Shown: positions 8,154 through 16,555, counted from the first letter of the stretch. The stretch is DNA of 64,000 bases from Mariprofundus ferrooxydans PV-1 (GCF_000153765.1 NZ_DS022295.1:566887-630886), one strand, 5' to 3'. Numbers and translations: made by a program. Notes: generated by a model not told the origin, from the sequence alone.

Positions 8154-9432
8154 CACTGTTGTCCGGTTAAGCATTGATGAGGCACATTTGTCGCTGATTT
8201 ATGGCGAATCGTCGCTTTGGCGGCGGTGGGGAATCAGCCAGCAATTCGAGCAAGTTTCGTCGCTGCATGAGGTTGACGGAAACGAGTCTCGCCAGTTGTT
8301 GCATGGATCGGCTTGCAGGCAGGATCCTTCTTGCCATGTGCAGCAGCAGATAGGCGATCATGGCAATGATAATCTGGATTTTGACAGCGTTCTCGGATGT
8401 GCCGATGAAGCGTTTGATCTTCAGGTTCTGTTTAATCCACCTGAAGAACAGTTCAATTTGCCAGCGCTGTTTGTACAGGGCTGCGATGGCTCCGGCGGAG
8501 CGCTTCAGGTCATTGGTGATAAAGACAAGCTTCTTGCCATCTTCCTCATGCACGAAGCAGATGCGGCGCAGGATGGTCGGACATTCCTTCCTGCCTTTGG
8601 CCGATGACAGACGGATATGCTGGTCTTCCAATACACCGTCATCTGATACAGGGAGCGTTGCCACTACCTCGAATTCCGCGTTGCGCTTCATGCGGCTGAC
8701 GAAGCGGATATCCCTTTGTGTCAGGTCATGGAACCATGCGTAATCGTTGTAGGCCCTGTCGAACACATAAGTGGCGCCGGGCAACAGGGGCATGTGCTCC
8801 GCAGCCTTCTTGTCATGCTTTTTGGCTGCGGTGATGGAAAAGAAGGTGGGAACCTGCGCATCAGGGTCATACACCGTATGCACCTTCACGCCCGATTTGC
8901 CGGTGCGGAAGCTCGCCCATTCAAACTGATGCTTGCACAGGTCAATCGTCGTGGAGTCAATCAGCCGAACGGCATCCTTGCGGTGGATGCCCTTGCCGCG
9001 AAACTGATGCAAAAGCCAGTAAAACAGCTCCAGATACATGCCCGCAGAGCGCTTCACATTGGCATCAGCAAGCGTGGAACGCCTCACCGAGCCTGCTCCC
9101 AGGTGATAGTGCCTGCTGGCGTGACTTTCCCATGCCGAAACCACATCCCGCAGAGACTGCCGGGAGCAAAGCTGCGCATAGAGCATGACGCAAAACTGCG
9201 TCCAGCAGGACAAACTGCGGATACGCCTGTCACCATCATAACGCCTGACAACCTCCTCAAAACGGTGACGCGGAATCACTCTGAGCAATTGATGAAAAAC
9301 CGTGTTAGCATGCTTCATGGTCTGAATTCTCCGGGGCGTAGATTTGCTGTCTCAATCACAATAAATCTACCATATCCCTTGGGAATTCAGACCTTTTTTT
9401 ATCCCTCCGGATTCCTTAACCGGACAGCCGTG
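8154..9432 (-). mobile_element. Complete IS4-family insertion sequence, 1,279 bp
   Basis: The element has terminal inverted repeats at 8154-8171 and 9415-9432 that match at 16 of 18 positions, the inner 12 (TGTCCGGTTAAG) being perfect. It holds one full transposase gene on the minus strand, whose stop lies inside the left repeat. A 9-bp duplication flanks it. Intact ends, an intact gene and a perfect duplication suggest recent arrival. It landed between recG and arsS, about 66 bp before the arsS start, and may alter arsS transcription. Confidence 0.9.
8167..9318 (-). CDS. IS4-family DDE transposase
   Basis: A 383-aa transposase. The DDE triad is Asp121 (LIDSTTID), Asp187 (YVFDRAYNDY) and Glu289, within the IS4 signature Tyr282-Arg285-Glu289-Lys296 (YKQRWQIELFFRWIK). 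The N-terminal part (HxLLRVIPRHRFEEVVRRY) is the DUF4372-like domain of the ISPepr1 type subgroup. The frame is uninterrupted. The gene fills nearly the whole element, and the about 100 bp between its start and the right end hold the likely promoter. Confidence 0.95.
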   Translation of the reverse strand: MKHANTVFHQLLRVIPRHRFEEVVRRYDGDRRIRSLSCWTQFCVMLYAQLCSRQSLRDVVSAWESHASRHYHLGAGSVRRSTLADANVKRSAGMYLELFYWLLHQFRGKGIHRKDAVRLIDSTTIDLCKHQFEWASFRTGKSGVKVHTVYDPDAQVPTFFSITAAKKHDKKAAEHMPLLPGATYVFDRAYNDYAWFHDLTQRDIRFVSRMKRNAEFEVVATLPVSDDGVLEDQHIRLSSAKGRKECPTILRRICFVHEEDGKKLVFITNDLKRSAGAIAALYKQRWQIELFFRWIKQNLKIKRFIGTSENAVKIQIIIAMIAYLLLHMARRILPASRSMQQLARLVSVNLMQRRNLLELLADSPPPPKRRFAINQRQMCLINA

Positions 9433-9441
9433 ATTTGCTTT
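9433..9441 (+). repeat. Right copy of 9-bp target-site duplication
   Basis: Exact copy of 8145-8153 (ATTTGCTTT), directly next to the right end of the IS4 element. Confidence 0.8.
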
Positions 9442-9506
9442 GTAATAAAACGTGCAGCGGATCGACCTATGGGTGATTCCAATCCGTTTATCAGGAGAAC
9501 AGAGGC

Positions 9507-10472
9507 ATGCATGCCACATTACCCTTACTGACAGAGAGTGACTTTCCGCCCCTTCATCGGGGCAGGCTGGAGACGCTGCAGGTCAATCTCGGTTATCTGT
9601 GCAATCAGAGTTGTTTGCATTGCCACGTCAATGCAGGACCGCGGCGAACCGAAATCATGAGTGAGCAGACAGTACAGCAGGTGCTGGATTTTCTGGCGAC
9701 ACAGCAGATTACAACGCTCGATCTGACCGGCGGGGCACCGGAGATGAATCCTCACTTCCGCTATTTGATTGGCGAGGCAACAAAACTGGGTGTGCGGATT
9801 ATTGATCGTTGCAACCTGACGATTCTGGAAGAGCCGGGCTATGAGGATATGGCTGCCTTTCTTGCACAACACCGGGTTGAGGTGGTTGCATCATTGCCCT
9901 GCTACCTCAGTGATAATGTCGATGCCCAGCGCGGCAAGGGTGTATTCGAGACCAGTATAGCGGCACTGAAACAACTCAATGCCCTGGGCTATGGAATCGA
10001 AGGCTCCGGGCTGACGTTGACGCTGGTGTATAACCCGCAGGGAGCCTGCCTGCCGCCATCACAAGACGAGCTGCAAGCCGCTTACAAGCGAGAGCTGCGC
10101 CTGCGTTACGGCATTGAGTTCAACCAGCTGTTTACGATTACCAATATGCCGATAAAACGTTTTGGTAGCACATTGATTTCCCGTGGTGAATTCGCCAGTT
10201 ACATGCAGTTACTTAAAGAAGCATATAGTGAGGAAAACCTGTCCGGAGTCATGTGCAGAAGCCTGATCAGCGTCGATTGGCAGGGGTTTGTATATGACTG
10301 TGACTTCAACCAGATGCTGGAGCTGCCGCTTGCAGGCAAACATGGTAATAGTACGCATTTGTCTGAATTGATGCATGAGGATATGCAGGGGCGGCCGATT
10401 GTGGTGATGGATCATTGTTATGGCTGTACAGCAGGGCAGGGATCGAGTTGCGGAGGTGCACTCGATGCATAG
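9507..10472 (+). CDS. arsS: Arsenosugar biosynthesis radical SAM protein ArsS
   Basis: A 321-aa radical SAM enzyme of the ArsS family, which acts with ArsM to build the 5'-deoxyadenosyl-arsenic precursor of arsenosugars. The 4Fe-4S/SAM cluster motif is Cys32-x3-Cys36-x2-Cys39 (CNQSCLHC), followed by the TGGAPEMNP segment. The C-terminal domain (DUF3641-like) ends with CYGCTAGQGSSCGG, which may hold a further metal site. AGGAG at 9493-9497 and GAGG nearer the ATG give the ribosome site. arsM follows after 81 bp on the same strand, as in other arsenosugar loci. Confidence 0.9.
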   Translation: MHATLPLLTESDFPPLHRGRLETLQVNLGYLCNQSCLHCHVNAGPRRTEIMSEQTVQQVLDFLATQQITTLDLTGGAPEMNPHFRYLIGEATKLGVRIIDRCNLTILEEPGYEDMAAFLAQHRVEVVASLPCYLSDNVDAQRGKGVFETSIAALKQLNALGYGIEGSGLTLTLVYNPQGACLPPSQDELQAAYKRELRLRYGIEFNQLFTITNMPIKRFGSTLISRGEFASYMQLLKEAYSEENLSGVMCRSLISVDWQGFVYDCDFNQMLELPLAGKHGNSTHLSELMHEDMQGRPIVVMDHCYGCTAGQGSSCGGALDA

Positions 10473-10553
10473 AGCAGAATGGCTTTCTGATGATAGAGTA
10501 TGCACCGTGCTGCAAAACGATGAGAGACGATTGGAAAACAAGGAAGGTATTGC

Positions 10554-11366
10554 ATGAGTGTTCAGGCAGACAATGTGCGTCAGCACGTACGTAAATCATA
10601 TGCCGAAGTAGCCGAGGCCAGCAATGAAGGCGGCTGCTGTGGCGAGGTATCCAGCTGCTGCGGTGTGTCGGATGATGCGGCAATCAATACGCTGATCTCC
10701 ACCCGTCTGGGCTATTCGGAAGATGACCTTACCCGTGTACCGGAAGGCGCCGATATGGGATTGGGCTGCGGTAACCCGCGCGCAATTGCCAGCCTGAAGG
10801 CGGGTGAAGTGGTTATCGATCTCGGTAGCGGCGGCGGCTTCGATGCATTTTTGTCTGCGCATGAAGTAGGCGAGAGCGGTCACGTGATCGGTATCGATAT
10901 GACACCGACGATGCTATCGAAGGCTCGGGCCAATGCGGAGAAGGGACGCTTTACCAATGTGGAGTTCCGACTGGGCGAGATCGAACATCTGCCGGTTGCC
11001 GATAACACAGCCGATATCATTATCTCCAACTGTGTGATTAATCTCTCACCGGACAAACAGCAGGTTTTCCGGGATGCGTTCCGGGCACTGAAACCGGGAG
11101 GAAGACTGGCTATATCCGATGTAGTTGCTACAGCCGTGATGCCGGATGAGATGAAAAATGATCCGATTCTGCATGCCGGTTGTATGGCCGGCGCTTCGCT
11201 GATCGAAGAGCTGGAGTCGATGATGACGGAAGCCGGATTCACGGAGATTCGTATCGAGCCGAAAGATGAGTCCCGCACATTTATCCGTGACTGGGCTCCG
11301 GGGCGGGGCGTTGAGGATTATGTTGTGTCGGCCTACATCGAAGCGGTAAAGCCGGGCTGCTGCTAA
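10554..11366 (+). CDS. arsM: Arsenite S-adenosylmethionine methyltransferase ArsM
   Basis: This enzyme methylates trivalent arsenic with SAM. The 270-aa protein has the SAM site VIDLGSGGGFDAF (about 87-99) and the three conserved arsenic-binding cysteines Cys72 (GLGCGNP), Cys160 (ISNCVINLSP) and Cys210 (HAGCMAGA). Extra vicinal pairs Cys28-29 and Cys35-36 and a terminal Cys-Cys may help capture arsenite. AAGGAAGG before the ATG is a good ribosome site. It is presumably co-transcribed with arsS. Its stop codon overlaps that of the convergent gene at 11363. No ArsR-type regulator is present nearby. Confidence 0.93.
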   Translation: MSVQADNVRQHVRKSYAEVAEASNEGGCCGEVSSCCGVSDDAAINTLISTRLGYSEDDLTRVPEGADMGLGCGNPRAIASLKAGEVVIDLGSGGGFDAFLSAHEVGESGHVIGIDMTPTMLSKARANAEKGRFTNVEFRLGEIEHLPVADNTADIIISNCVINLSPDKQQVFRDAFRALKPGGRLAISDVVATAVMPDEMKNDPILHAGCMAGASLIEELESMMTEAGFTEIRIEPKDESRTFIRDWAPGRGVEDYVVSAYIEAVKPGCC

Positions 11367-13027
11367 CGGCTGCTGATATTCGTTGTATTGGCCAGAATAA
11401 TATGGCTGCGCGTGTAGTTTAGCGCGACTTCCTCTACATCACTGACCTTGAATGCCGCATGCCTCTCTCCCTGTGAGAGCATGAATATCATGCCTCTGTG
11501 AATACCCGGGTCAGGCAGAATCATGATGCGTTTGCGCTCCTGCTGACGGAGCAGGACCGGCCAGGTGCGCCTTGCTTCGGCATCAGACCCGCCACCGGGC
11601 ATTACGGCAACAGCCAGATGATAACCCTCGGCGAGAAATGCGATGCCTATCTGCTGCTCACCGGGTTTTACAACCTTGATCCAGCTTACCACCCCCAGCC
11701 GTTTCAGAGGAGGGATGCATTGGGGATTTTTCTGATCAAATGGCAGATCCGGTGCATCATGCTCGGGCAACAGCCACTGCAGACCGACCAGCGCACCGAC
11801 AATCAAGGGAATTGCTCCTGCATTCACCCGCTCCAGACACAGGCCGCTCGTATGCAGGTTGGCAATACGCCAGCTATGATCGCTATTTTCAGCCGCTGTC
11901 AGTTTCTTCTCTACACCGTCATCGCTGTGAAATGCATCGCGTATGGCTCTGGCTGCATCCAGCTGCAGCACTACCCGGGCATTTATCCGGTCACCGCGCT
12001 CCTCTTCACTTCTTTTTTCTCCGCTTAGCGCATTCAGTATAGCTCTGCAGCCGAGCAGGGTATTTTCCAGCTCGTGTTCGGTATGCAGTGTCTGTTTCTG
12101 CATATCGGGTTGATGCAGTACAGTGGATGCATGATGCGCCGCCATTTCCAGACGCTCTGTGAATGGGCCTGCCGGAATCATGATTGCATCAAAAGCGGGG
12201 GGCTCGTTGAGCTCTGTACAGGTGGTCGCCGGATCATTCGGACGATTCAGATTTGTCAGCAGCAGCGGGGCGGTGCAAGCGGCAGGAGGTGTAGATCCCT
12301 GCCGAAAAAAACAGGGTGTCAGCAGACCCACATGGTACTGCATCTCCAGCCAGATCCTCTGCTGCATCGCCGGGGTATGGGCAAACAGATCCAGCTTGCG
12401 CAACAGTTCATGATTGCAGATAGCCTTATACAAACGAGACACTGAATCTGCCGGCAGATCAACAGATGCGGCTGCTACATCCAGCCCCAGTCTGGCCAGA
12501 TCGAAAAACTGGCGTGTCGCCAGAATGGACTGGCCATGATACTGCTCTAGCGAAAGTCGCAACAGTTTTACCGACAACTCAATGGCATTGGCCACCATAT
12601 CGACCAGAACAGGGTAATAGTCCGGTGCGCTACGTGCTTTCTCCTGCACAAGCACCACACCGATTTTATGCGCATTCAGAACAGCGGCGGTCATCTCTCC
12701 GTCAAACAGGTCCAACTCCTGTTCAAAACGGTTTAATACCTTCAAGCGGAATTTCAGCGGGATATGGGGATTTGAGTTGAGTCGCCCCAGGTAGCTCTTC
12801 ATGCTCTTGCGCAAATTGTTTGCTTCCAGCGCATTGGCAGAGAACGCCAGCTGAGAGAGCCTGCCTTCAATATCAGTAAACGGGAGGATCAGTGCATCGG
12901 TCAGCAGCTCAGCCCTGCCCAATTCCAGCCGCTGCGGATGCAGACGAAGTTCTGCACTCAATTCCAGCGGCGGCGAAGAGGGCGGAGATGAAGGGTTGTG
13001 GTCAGTCACCAGTTGATATGCGCTCAA
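11363..13027 (-). CDS. Uncharacterised 554-aa protein, possible PilZ-like C-terminal region
   Basis: I do not recognise the family. The N-terminal half is helical and Leu/Ala-rich, without signal peptide or membrane segments. It has the pattern SYLGRLNSNPHIPLKFRLKVLNRFEQELDLF and a region resembling effector or scaffold helices. The last about 180 residues contain RIANLHTSGLCLER, GALVGL and WIKVVKPGEQQIGIAFL, which recall PilZ-type beta-barrel c-di-GMP-binding domains, but the canonical RxxxR motif is not clear. It overlaps the start of the upstream nitronate-monooxygenase-like gene by 26 bp, so the two are probably co-translated. Confidence 0.6.
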   Translation of the reverse strand: MSAYQLVTDHNPSSPPSSPPLELSAELRLHPQRLELGRAELLTDALILPFTDIEGRLSQLAFSANALEANNLRKSMKSYLGRLNSNPHIPLKFRLKVLNRFEQELDLFDGEMTAAVLNAHKIGVVLVQEKARSAPDYYPVLVDMVANAIELSVKLLRLSLEQYHGQSILATRQFFDLARLGLDVAAASVDLPADSVSRLYKAICNHELLRKLDLFAHTPAMQQRIWLEMQYHVGLLTPCFFRQGSTPPAACTAPLLLTNLNRPNDPATTCTELNEPPAFDAIMIPAGPFTERLEMAAHHASTVLHQPDMQKQTLHTEHELENTLLGCRAILNALSGEKRSEEERGDRINARVVLQLDAARAIRDAFHSDDGVEKKLTAAENSDHSWRIANLHTSGLCLERVNAGAIPLIVGALVGLQWLLPEHDAPDLPFDQKNPQCIPPLKRLGVVSWIKVVKPGEQQIGIAFLAEGYHLAVAVMPGGGSDAEARRTWPVLLRQQERKRIMILPDPGIHRGMIFMLSQGERHAAFKVSDVEEVALNYTRSHIILANTTNISSR

Positions 13028-14402
13028 CCAGCTGTTTTACCGTTGGAATAAAGCCATTGGCATAGAACGGGTCTTCAGCAAAACGGTAAGCTGCATGGCC
13101 GGCGAACATCAGCTGTCCGTCCGGATTGGCACCATGAGCGATCTCCTGCAATGTTTTCTGGATGCAGAAACTGCGCGGGTCGGCCTTATGTCCGGTCGTA
13201 CCCTGTTCATTGGCTGCCCAGTTGCTGAATTTACACTGGGACAGACAGCCCATGCACTCCAGCTGATCCTGTCTGATTTCACGCGCCTTATCAGGCGAAA
13301 CAAAGATCAGCGTTGAATCCGGTGTTGGCAGCGCTTTGGTGAAACCATCTTCAATATAACCCTGGACCAGCTTCAAATCGTGCTGGGTCAGGTAAACCTG
13401 TTTGTGACGGACGCCGAAGGTGAATTCGGCCACGTGGTCGCCGGCAGGATGATCAACAAATGCTACTTCACGATCGGAGCGCTCATACAGCTCATGCAGG
13501 AATGAGTTATACACTGCTGAGGAGTAAAAACCGGTAGGGGAGAAGCGATTCAGTTTGATATCACCCTCGCGCAGTTTGAGCAGGCGCTGTTTCCATGCGT
13601 CGGAAATAGGGCTCTCCTGCGTTAACAGCGGACGTGTGCCATACTGGAATGTGACAGGACCAACTTCAGGGTTGTTCAGCCAGTTTGCCCACTCGCGCAG
13701 AAACCATACACCGCCGGCCATAACAATCGGTGTGTTCTGCAGGCCGAACTCATTCATGGTTTTGCGCAGGGCGACAACACGCGGATATGGATCTTCCGGT
13801 TTATCAGGGCTCTCCGAATTGGACAGGCCGTTATGGCCGCCCGCAAGCCACGGATCCTCGTAAACAACACCGCCCAGCAGATCCGGCAACTTTCGATACG
13901 AGCGTAACCACAGCGCGCGAAATGCGCGCGCAGAAGAGATAATCGGGTAATAATGGACCTGGTGCTTGGCCGCCAGCGTAGCCAGACGGAAGGGCATGCC
14001 TGCACCACAGGTGATGCCGTGAATCAGACCTTTGGCACCCTCCATGACGCCTTCGAGCACCCGTTCAGCGCCACCCATTTCCCACAGTACATTCATGTGC
14101 AGGCGGCCTTCACCACCGGAGACTTCATGGGCAATACGCGCCTGGGTAATACCGCCGGCGATCGCCTGATTCACCAGCTCATCAAAACGTTGGATACGAC
14201 TTTTACCGTGATAAACGGTGCGGATGATCTGGCCATTTTCGTCAACACTATCAGCATTAACGGCTGAGAATGTACCGACGCCTCCGGCAGCAGCCCAGGC
14301 ACCGGAGCTCTCGCCGGTGGATACAGCTACACCCTTGCCACCCTCAATGAGAGGAAGAACCTCTTTGCCTGAAATCATGATCGGTTGAAGCTCAAATGCC
14401 AT
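13002..14402 (-). CDS. Nitronate monooxygenase-like FMN oxidoreductase with C-terminal cysteine cluster
   Basis: A 466-aa TIM-barrel flavoprotein of the 2-nitropropane dioxygenase/nitronate monooxygenase superfamily. Family features include ITCGAGMP near 130-137, the VVYEDPWLAGGHNG segment (178-192) and PIVMAGGVWF (225-234). It is about 100 residues longer than classical nitronate monooxygenases. The extension has Cys383, Cys386, Cys390 and Cys413 (CMGCLSQC plus one), a spacing that could bind an Fe-S cluster or zinc. The substrate is unknown; it could be a trans-2-enoyl reductase-like or other enzyme. The next gene (11363-13027) overlaps its end. Confidence 0.8.
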   Translation of the reverse strand: MAFELQPIMISGKEVLPLIEGGKGVAVSTGESSGAWAAAGGVGTFSAVNADSVDENGQIIRTVYHGKSRIQRFDELVNQAIAGGITQARIAHEVSGGEGRLHMNVLWEMGGAERVLEGVMEGAKGLIHGITCGAGMPFRLATLAAKHQVHYYPIISSARAFRALWLRSYRKLPDLLGGVVYEDPWLAGGHNGLSNSESPDKPEDPYPRVVALRKTMNEFGLQNTPIVMAGGVWFLREWANWLNNPEVGPVTFQYGTRPLLTQESPISDAWKQRLLKLREGDIKLNRFSPTGFYSSAVYNSFLHELYERSDREVAFVDHPAGDHVAEFTFGVRHKQVYLTQHDLKLVQGYIEDGFTKALPTPDSTLIFVSPDKAREIRQDQLECMGCLSQCKFSNWAANEQGTTGHKADPRSFCIQKTLQEIAHGANPDGQLMFAGHAAYRFAEDPFYANGFIPTVKQLVERISTGD

Positions 14403-14549
14403 GTCGAAGTCCTTTCCTGTCGGTCGTGCCGCCCTTTAGGGGCGACGCCGTAATTACACACCAGTCACTGTGATCCACCAGTGGCGACACTATCACCACT
14501 GATATTGATTTTCGAGCATGATGCCGCCAGTTTGTCATTTGCCGCTTGC

Positions 14550-14619
14550 GAGGGGGGATATATCCGCCTCGGGATCTGTTCTGAATATCCGCATTATATA
14601 ACGTCGCATAATGGATATT
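14550..14619. promoter_or_regulatory. Palindromic elements in the nitronate oxidase/mazG divergent promoter region
   Basis: The palindrome GGATATATCC (14556-14565) is followed by an inverted repeat that pairs AATATCC-ATTAT (14584-14597) with ATAATGGATATT (14608-14619). Both lie just before the mazG ribosome site at 14632. The shared GGATAT half-site suggests a regulator operator or a leader hairpin. Confidence 0.35.
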
Positions 14620-14641
14620 ATGTAAAGTTACAGGAGAAGGA

Positions 14642-15454
14642 ATGCCTGAGAGAATCACCAATAAAGATAACCATTACGATAAGTTATGTACGCTAATGAG
14701 CATTCTGCGCGCAGAATGTCCATGGGACCGCGAACAAACCCTGCTCTCACTGCGTCGATATACATTGGAAGAAGTACATGAGGTCATTGAAGCAATCGAT
14801 GCAGCCGATCAGAGCAATGACTGGTTGCCGCTCAAGGATGAACTTGGTGACCTCTTGCTCCAGGTTGTCTTCTACGCACAGATCGCTGAAGAAGCTGATG
14901 CATTTAACTTTGGCGATGTTATCGACGCGTTGATTAACAAAATGATTTACCGGCACCCTCACGTCTTTGATCAGACAGCGCAGATAAGTACGGATATCAA
15001 CCGGCAATGGGATCAACTCAAAGATGCCGAACAGCATGACCGAACCAGTCTGATGGATGGCATTCCACCGCTGCCTGCTCTGAAATATGCCCAGAAACAG
15101 CAACAGCGTGCGGCACGTGTCGGTTTCGACTGGCAACAGGCTGCCGATGTGATGACCAAAATGCGTGAGGAGATGGATGAATTGGAGCATGAAATCAACT
15201 CTCATGCCGATATAGAACGACTTGAGGACGAATTCGGCGATGTTCTGTTTACGCTGGCCAATCTCGCACGAAAGCTCGATCTGGATGCAGAGCTGTGCCT
15301 GATGCGAACCAATCGCAAGTTTGCCAGACGATTTCGCGGCATGGAAACCGAGGCAGTCGCCCTTTCTGTCCCGATGAATCAAATGGATCTCGATAGCCTT
15401 GAGCGTTTGTATCAGGCAGTGAAAGCCAAACAAGCTGATAATTCCGGGGCATAA
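14642..15454 (+). CDS. mazG: Nucleoside triphosphate pyrophosphohydrolase MazG
   Basis: MazG hydrolyses (d)NTPs, including damaged nucleotides, to monophosphates and pyrophosphate. The 270-aa protein has two tandem MazG domains: the first with WDREQTLLSLRRYTLEEVHEV, ELGDLLLQVVFYAQIAEE and KMIYRHPHVF, the second with REEMDELEHEI and EDEFGDVLFTLANLARKL. The metal-binding EExxE and ExxD motifs are present in both. AGGAGAAGGA directly before the ATG is a strong ribosome site. The stop is a few bases from an inverted fragment of a tRNA-Glu gene. Confidence 0.95.
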   Translation: MPERITNKDNHYDKLCTLMSILRAECPWDREQTLLSLRRYTLEEVHEVIEAIDAADQSNDWLPLKDELGDLLLQVVFYAQIAEEADAFNFGDVIDALINKMIYRHPHVFDQTAQISTDINRQWDQLKDAEQHDRTSLMDGIPPLPALKYAQKQQQRAARVGFDWQQAADVMTKMREEMDELEHEINSHADIERLEDEFGDVLFTLANLARKLDLDAELCLMRTNRKFARRFRGMETEAVALSVPMNQMDLDSLERLYQAVKAKQADNSGA

Positions 15455-15455
15455 A

Positions 15456-15497
15456 ATGGCTAAATTTGGCGTCCCAACCGGGTTCGAACCGGTGTTG
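15456..15497 (-). repeat. Inverted copy of the tRNA-Glu 3' end (tRNA fragment)
   Basis: On the minus strand these bases repeat the T arm, the 3' acceptor strand, the CCA and about 10 downstream bases of the tRNA-Glu gene at 16341-16382, with one substitution and one missing G. The 5' part of a tRNA is absent; no GTCCC-type acceptor strand lies upstream. A duplicated tRNA 3' end is the usual trace of integrase-mediated insertion, but such copies are normally direct, not inverted. Confidence 0.75.
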
Positions 15498-15575
15498 TGC
15501 AACGTCCTGCAGAAAAATATCGGCTGTGATTAAGCTTGTGGCGTGGCGATTATCCAGCCGACCACATCAGATCTC

Positions 15576-15587
15576 CCGACCGGTCGG
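15576..15587. promoter_or_regulatory. 12-bp perfect palindrome upstream of pgsA
   Basis: CCGACCGGTCGG is a perfect palindrome between the tRNA fragment and pgsA. A weaker pair AAAAGC/GCTTTT follows at about 15607-15627. Either could be an operator or a weak terminator; no regulator can be named. Confidence 0.3.
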
Positions 15588-15661
15588 TTTATACCTCTTA
15601 CTGAGGCAAAAGCGTATTAAGCTTTTACCAGACAACCACTTTCTGTGATACTCAGCGCATT

Positions 15662-16210
15662 ATGAAATGGACCATCTCCAATCAGTTAACAACAGGCCGG
15701 GTGGTTATCATACCGGTTTTTCTGCTCGTTTTTTATCTACCTGGAACCACCGGTTACTGGCTATCGGCCATACTGTTCACCTTTGCAGCTATAACCGACT
15801 GGCTGGATGGTTATCTGGCACGATCGCGCGGCGAAGTGACGCCATTTGGTCGATTTCTTGACCCGGTGGCGGATAAATTATTGGTTGCAACCGCACTGGT
15901 ATTGCTTGCATCCAGTGGTCAGGCGCCGGCGGTACTTGCGGTCATTATTATCGGCAGGGAGATCGCTATTGGCGCTTTGCGTGAATGGCTGGCGCAACGA
16001 TCCACTGTTGTACATGTATCGCAAATCGCAAAATGGAAAACTGCCATTCAGATGATTGCCATTGTTGCCCTGCTTCTGCACATCAGGATCGCCGGCATCT
16101 CCATGCATGAAGTTGGCCTGATACTATTGTGGATCGCTGCTGCACTGACCTTATGGTCTGGTTATGAATATATGCGCGATGCCTGGCCTGAACTGATTCA
16201 GTCTGAATGA
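15662..16210 (+). CDS. pgsA: CDP-diacylglycerol-glycerol-3-phosphate 3-phosphatidyltransferase PgsA
   Basis: PgsA makes phosphatidylglycerophosphate from CDP-diacylglycerol and glycerol 3-phosphate, the committed step to phosphatidylglycerol and cardiolipin, in the cytoplasmic membrane. The 182-aa protein carries the complete CDP-alcohol phosphotransferase signature DGYLAR-x8-G-x3-D-x3-D (spanning DWLDG to PVADK), and several hydrophobic helices. No clear ribosome site precedes the ATG. tRNA-Glu follows 85 bp downstream behind its own promoter. Confidence 0.95.
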   Translation: MKWTISNQLTTGRVVIIPVFLLVFYLPGTTGYWLSAILFTFAAITDWLDGYLARSRGEVTPFGRFLDPVADKLLVATALVLLASSGQAPAVLAVIIIGREIAIGALREWLAQRSTVVHVSQIAKWKTAIQMIAIVALLLHIRIAGISMHEVGLILLWIAAALTLWSGYEYMRDAWPELIQSE

Positions 16211-16219
16211 ACCCTGAAA

Positions 16220-16245
16220 TACCGTAACTCTGATTACGGTAAATC
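16220..16245 (+). terminator. Possible terminator after pgsA
   Basis: TACCGTAA (16220-16227) and TTACGGTA (16234-16241) form an 8-bp stem with a 6-base loop, followed by AATCTTTT. The stem is short and AT-rich, so termination may be weak. Confidence 0.5.
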
Positions 16246-16251
16246 TTTTGA

Positions 16252-16279
16252 TTGACGCAGCCGGGTCGTTCGTTAATCT
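16252..16279 (+). promoter_or_regulatory. Sigma-70-type promoter of tRNA-Glu
   Basis: A -35 box TTGACG (16252-16257) and a -10 box TAATCT (16274-16279) are 16 bp apart, and the tRNA begins 17 bases after the -10 box. Confidence 0.7.
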
Positions 16280-16295
16280 TCGCGGCGTCCAACAG

Positions 16296-16372
16296 GTCCC
16301 CATCGTCTAGTCGGCCTAGGACACCGCCCTTTCACGGCGGCAACACCGGTTCGAATCCGGTTGGGGACGCCA
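16296..16372 (+). tRNA. tRNA-Glu (anticodon TTC)
   Basis: A 77-base tRNA with encoded CCA. The acceptor stem GTCCCCA pairs with TGGGGAC, the anticodon arm is CCGCC-CTTTCAC-GGCGG with anticodon TTC, and the T arm is ACCGG-TTCGAAT-CCGGT. It closely resembles the E. coli tRNA-Glu. It has its own promoter and terminator. Its 3' end is duplicated in inverted orientation at 15456-15497. Confidence 0.97.
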
Positions 16373-16390
16373 AATTTAGCCAATAAAATC

Positions 16391-16422
16391 AAGGGGTTGT
16401 ATAAAATGCAGCTCCTTTTTTT
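16391..16422 (+). terminator. Terminator of tRNA-Glu
   Basis: AAGGGGTTGTAT (16391-16402) pairs with ATGCAGCTCCTT (16406-16417), using a few G-U pairs, across a 3-base loop and runs into a T-tract. This fits an intrinsic terminator 20 bases after the tRNA. Confidence 0.7.
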
Positions 16423-16555
16423 ATTTGTCAAAGAGGCGATAAGTAAAAAACGCGCGCCAGCCTGATATCGGAGCCACCTTACTGCCCCCCTACTTCTTTA
16501 TTGCTCTTGTTGTTGATCTGTTTGAACCTTGCACTTAATCATCTTCTGTTGCCCT

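Noticed and set aside
15456-15545. A second complete tRNA gene on the minus strand
   Set aside because: Only the T arm and 3' acceptor strand are present; no matching 5' acceptor, D arm or anticodon arm could be found.
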